Shown piece after piece: positions 5,141 to 5,886 of a DNA stretch of 5,886 nucleotides (position 1 is its first letter; each line of letters opens with the position of its first letter). This DNA is from Microcaldota archaeon. Its GTDB lineage: Archaea; Micrarchaeota; Micrarchaeia; Anstonellales; Bilamarchaeaceae. The stretch covers positions 1-5,886 of the forward strand of contig JAHFGR010000085.1 in the NCBI GenBank assembly GCA_023247345.1, read 5' to 3'. A model generated the notes under the pieces. It did no database searches. It was not told the DNA's origin and was given only the letters and a program-made list of their open reading frames with translations. The position numbers were made by a program, and so were the translations under genes.

Positions 5141-5886
5141 GAGACTTCTAGACCTGGAATAAGAGGTTTCGCATTTACAATTTCTGGTGTAGCTGTTATA
5201 GGAGCGGTTGGTAGTTCATCCACTGCCAACGAAACGCTAAATTCATCCTCTCCTGAAACAAAACCCATTTTTCTTATTTTTCCAAATGAAATTTTTGGTT
5301 CTTTTCCATGCACGGGCCGTCCATCATAGTTCTCCTTAAACATGGCTAAATTTCTTTTATTGAAGCCTGTAAAATTCGTTGTTGCATCTATCGGGATCCA
5401 TCGTCCATTAACATAAACCTCATTCCATGAATGCGATTCCGTAATGCCTACTTCTATTGATTTAAATGCAGGTTCACTTGTTTCTAGTCTTATAAAGTTG
5501 GTAGCATTACCAATCCAAAGATTTACTATCAATCCTGCTTCCATAGCAAGCGCATAATAAAGTGCTGCAAAATGTCTGCACACACCTAATTCTGCTTCTA
5601 CGAAAGATGATAATTGTTCATCGTTTGGATCACGCTTATAGTTACCTTCTAGTTCATTAAATACAGCTAATAAATCTGCCCTATCTTTATAAGGATATTT
5701 CATAACACTCCTTACAAGTTTGATCAATTCGATTGCTCTGCCATCTTCGCTTAAATCCAGGAGTGTTTTAGCTCTTAGTTTTAGTTCCTCTATTTTAGGA
5801 CTAGTATCTACAGCAACTGTTCCAGAATAAGGAGTGCTCGTTACTTCTCTTTTAAAGGTTAGTTCTAATATAGGCGGCCTCTGCGG
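5134..5886 (-). CDS. Transglutaminase-like (papain-fold) protein, N-terminus cut by the window edge
   Basis: The frame is open from the right edge to the stop at 5136-5134, giving 250 visible residues. The first possible start inside the window, a TTG at 5727, lies within a continuous coding stretch (PYSGTVAVDTSPKIEELKLR and on before it), so the real start is outside. Residues 96-116 carry VEAELGVCRHFAALYYALAM, the transglutaminase-core helix with nucleophile Cys103. The other triad members are His152 in ESHSWNEVYVNGRW and Asp167 in IPIDATTNF; the Cys-His-Asp order and spacing fit the family. All three are present, so it could be an active cysteine protease or amidase. About 65 C-terminal residues after the core are not recognised. 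Any signal peptide would be outside the window. Such proteins in archaea are often exported, but that is inference. It converges on ribD with no spacer and is unlikely to share its job. Arg codons are 10 of 13 AGA/AGG. Confidence 0.85.
   Translation of the reverse strand, partial: PQRPPILELTFKREVTSTPYSGTVAVDTSPKIEELKLRAKTLLDLSEDGRAIELIKLVRSVMKYPYKDRADLLAVFNELEGNYKRDPNDEQLSSFVEAELGVCRHFAALYYALAMEAGLIVNLWIGNATNFIRLETSEPAFKSIEVGITESHSWNEVYVNGRWIPIDATTNFTGFNKRNLAMFKENYDGRPVHGKEPKISFGKIRKMGFVSGEDEFSVSLAVDELPTAPITATPEIVNAKPLIPGLEVSF
5268..5283 (+). terminator. T-rich tract, possible terminator of the rib operon
   Basis: TTTTTCTTATTTTTCC on the plus strand lies about 135 bases past the ribD stop, inside the convergent gene. 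Archaeal RNA polymerase stops at T-rich tracts without a hairpin, and no nearer T-run exists after ribD. Placement inside a coding region makes chance equally likely, since it also encodes GKIRKM on the other strand. Confidence 0.2.

Overview
The window looks like a piece of a small-genome archaeon, most likely a DPANN-type lineage, though the exact lineage cannot be fixed from this sequence. The evidence is an archaeal-type riboflavin synthase (RibC, the family typified by Methanocaldococcus MJ1184), an archaeal-type lumazine synthase and DHBP synthase, and TATA-like boxes about 25-35 bp before three of the gene starts. Two flanking genes appear leaderless. A Cys-lipobox protein with a degenerate M23/LytM fold and a transglutaminase-like protein, both probably extracytoplasmic, fit the same picture. 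The sequence is AT-rich.

Layout. At the left edge, on the minus strand, is the N-terminal part of a helical protein with HEAT-like repeats (419 down to the edge). A 75-bp gap with a perfect 9-bp-stem hairpin precedes a complete minus-strand lipoprotein gene (1796-495). A 98-bp divergent promoter region separates it from a plus-strand four-gene riboflavin operon (1895-5133): ribB, a fused ribC-ribH, ribA and ribD. Two of the three junctions are 4-base ATGA overlaps; the third is a 43-bp gap with its own ribosome binding site. The operon abuts, with no spacer, a convergent minus-strand transglutaminase-like gene (stop at 5134) that stays open through the right edge. No gap exceeds 100 bp, and I saw no tRNA, rRNA, CRISPR array or mobile element.

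How the genes work together. RibA (GTP cyclohydrolase II) opens GTP. RibD deaminates and reduces the product to the ribitylamino-pyrimidine phosphate, which must be dephosphorylated by an enzyme not seen here. RibB makes the four-carbon unit from ribulose 5-phosphate. The RibH half of the fusion joins the two into lumazine, and the RibC half dismutates two lumazines into riboflavin plus one pyrimidine, which RibH can reuse. The first steps are therefore of bacterial type and the last of archaeal type. The main points of interest are this mosaic pathway, the single-chain RibC-RibH fusion joining two homologous enzymes with almost no linker, and an Arg-codon usage in the operon very different from that of its neighbours. 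No defence or other exotic system is visible.
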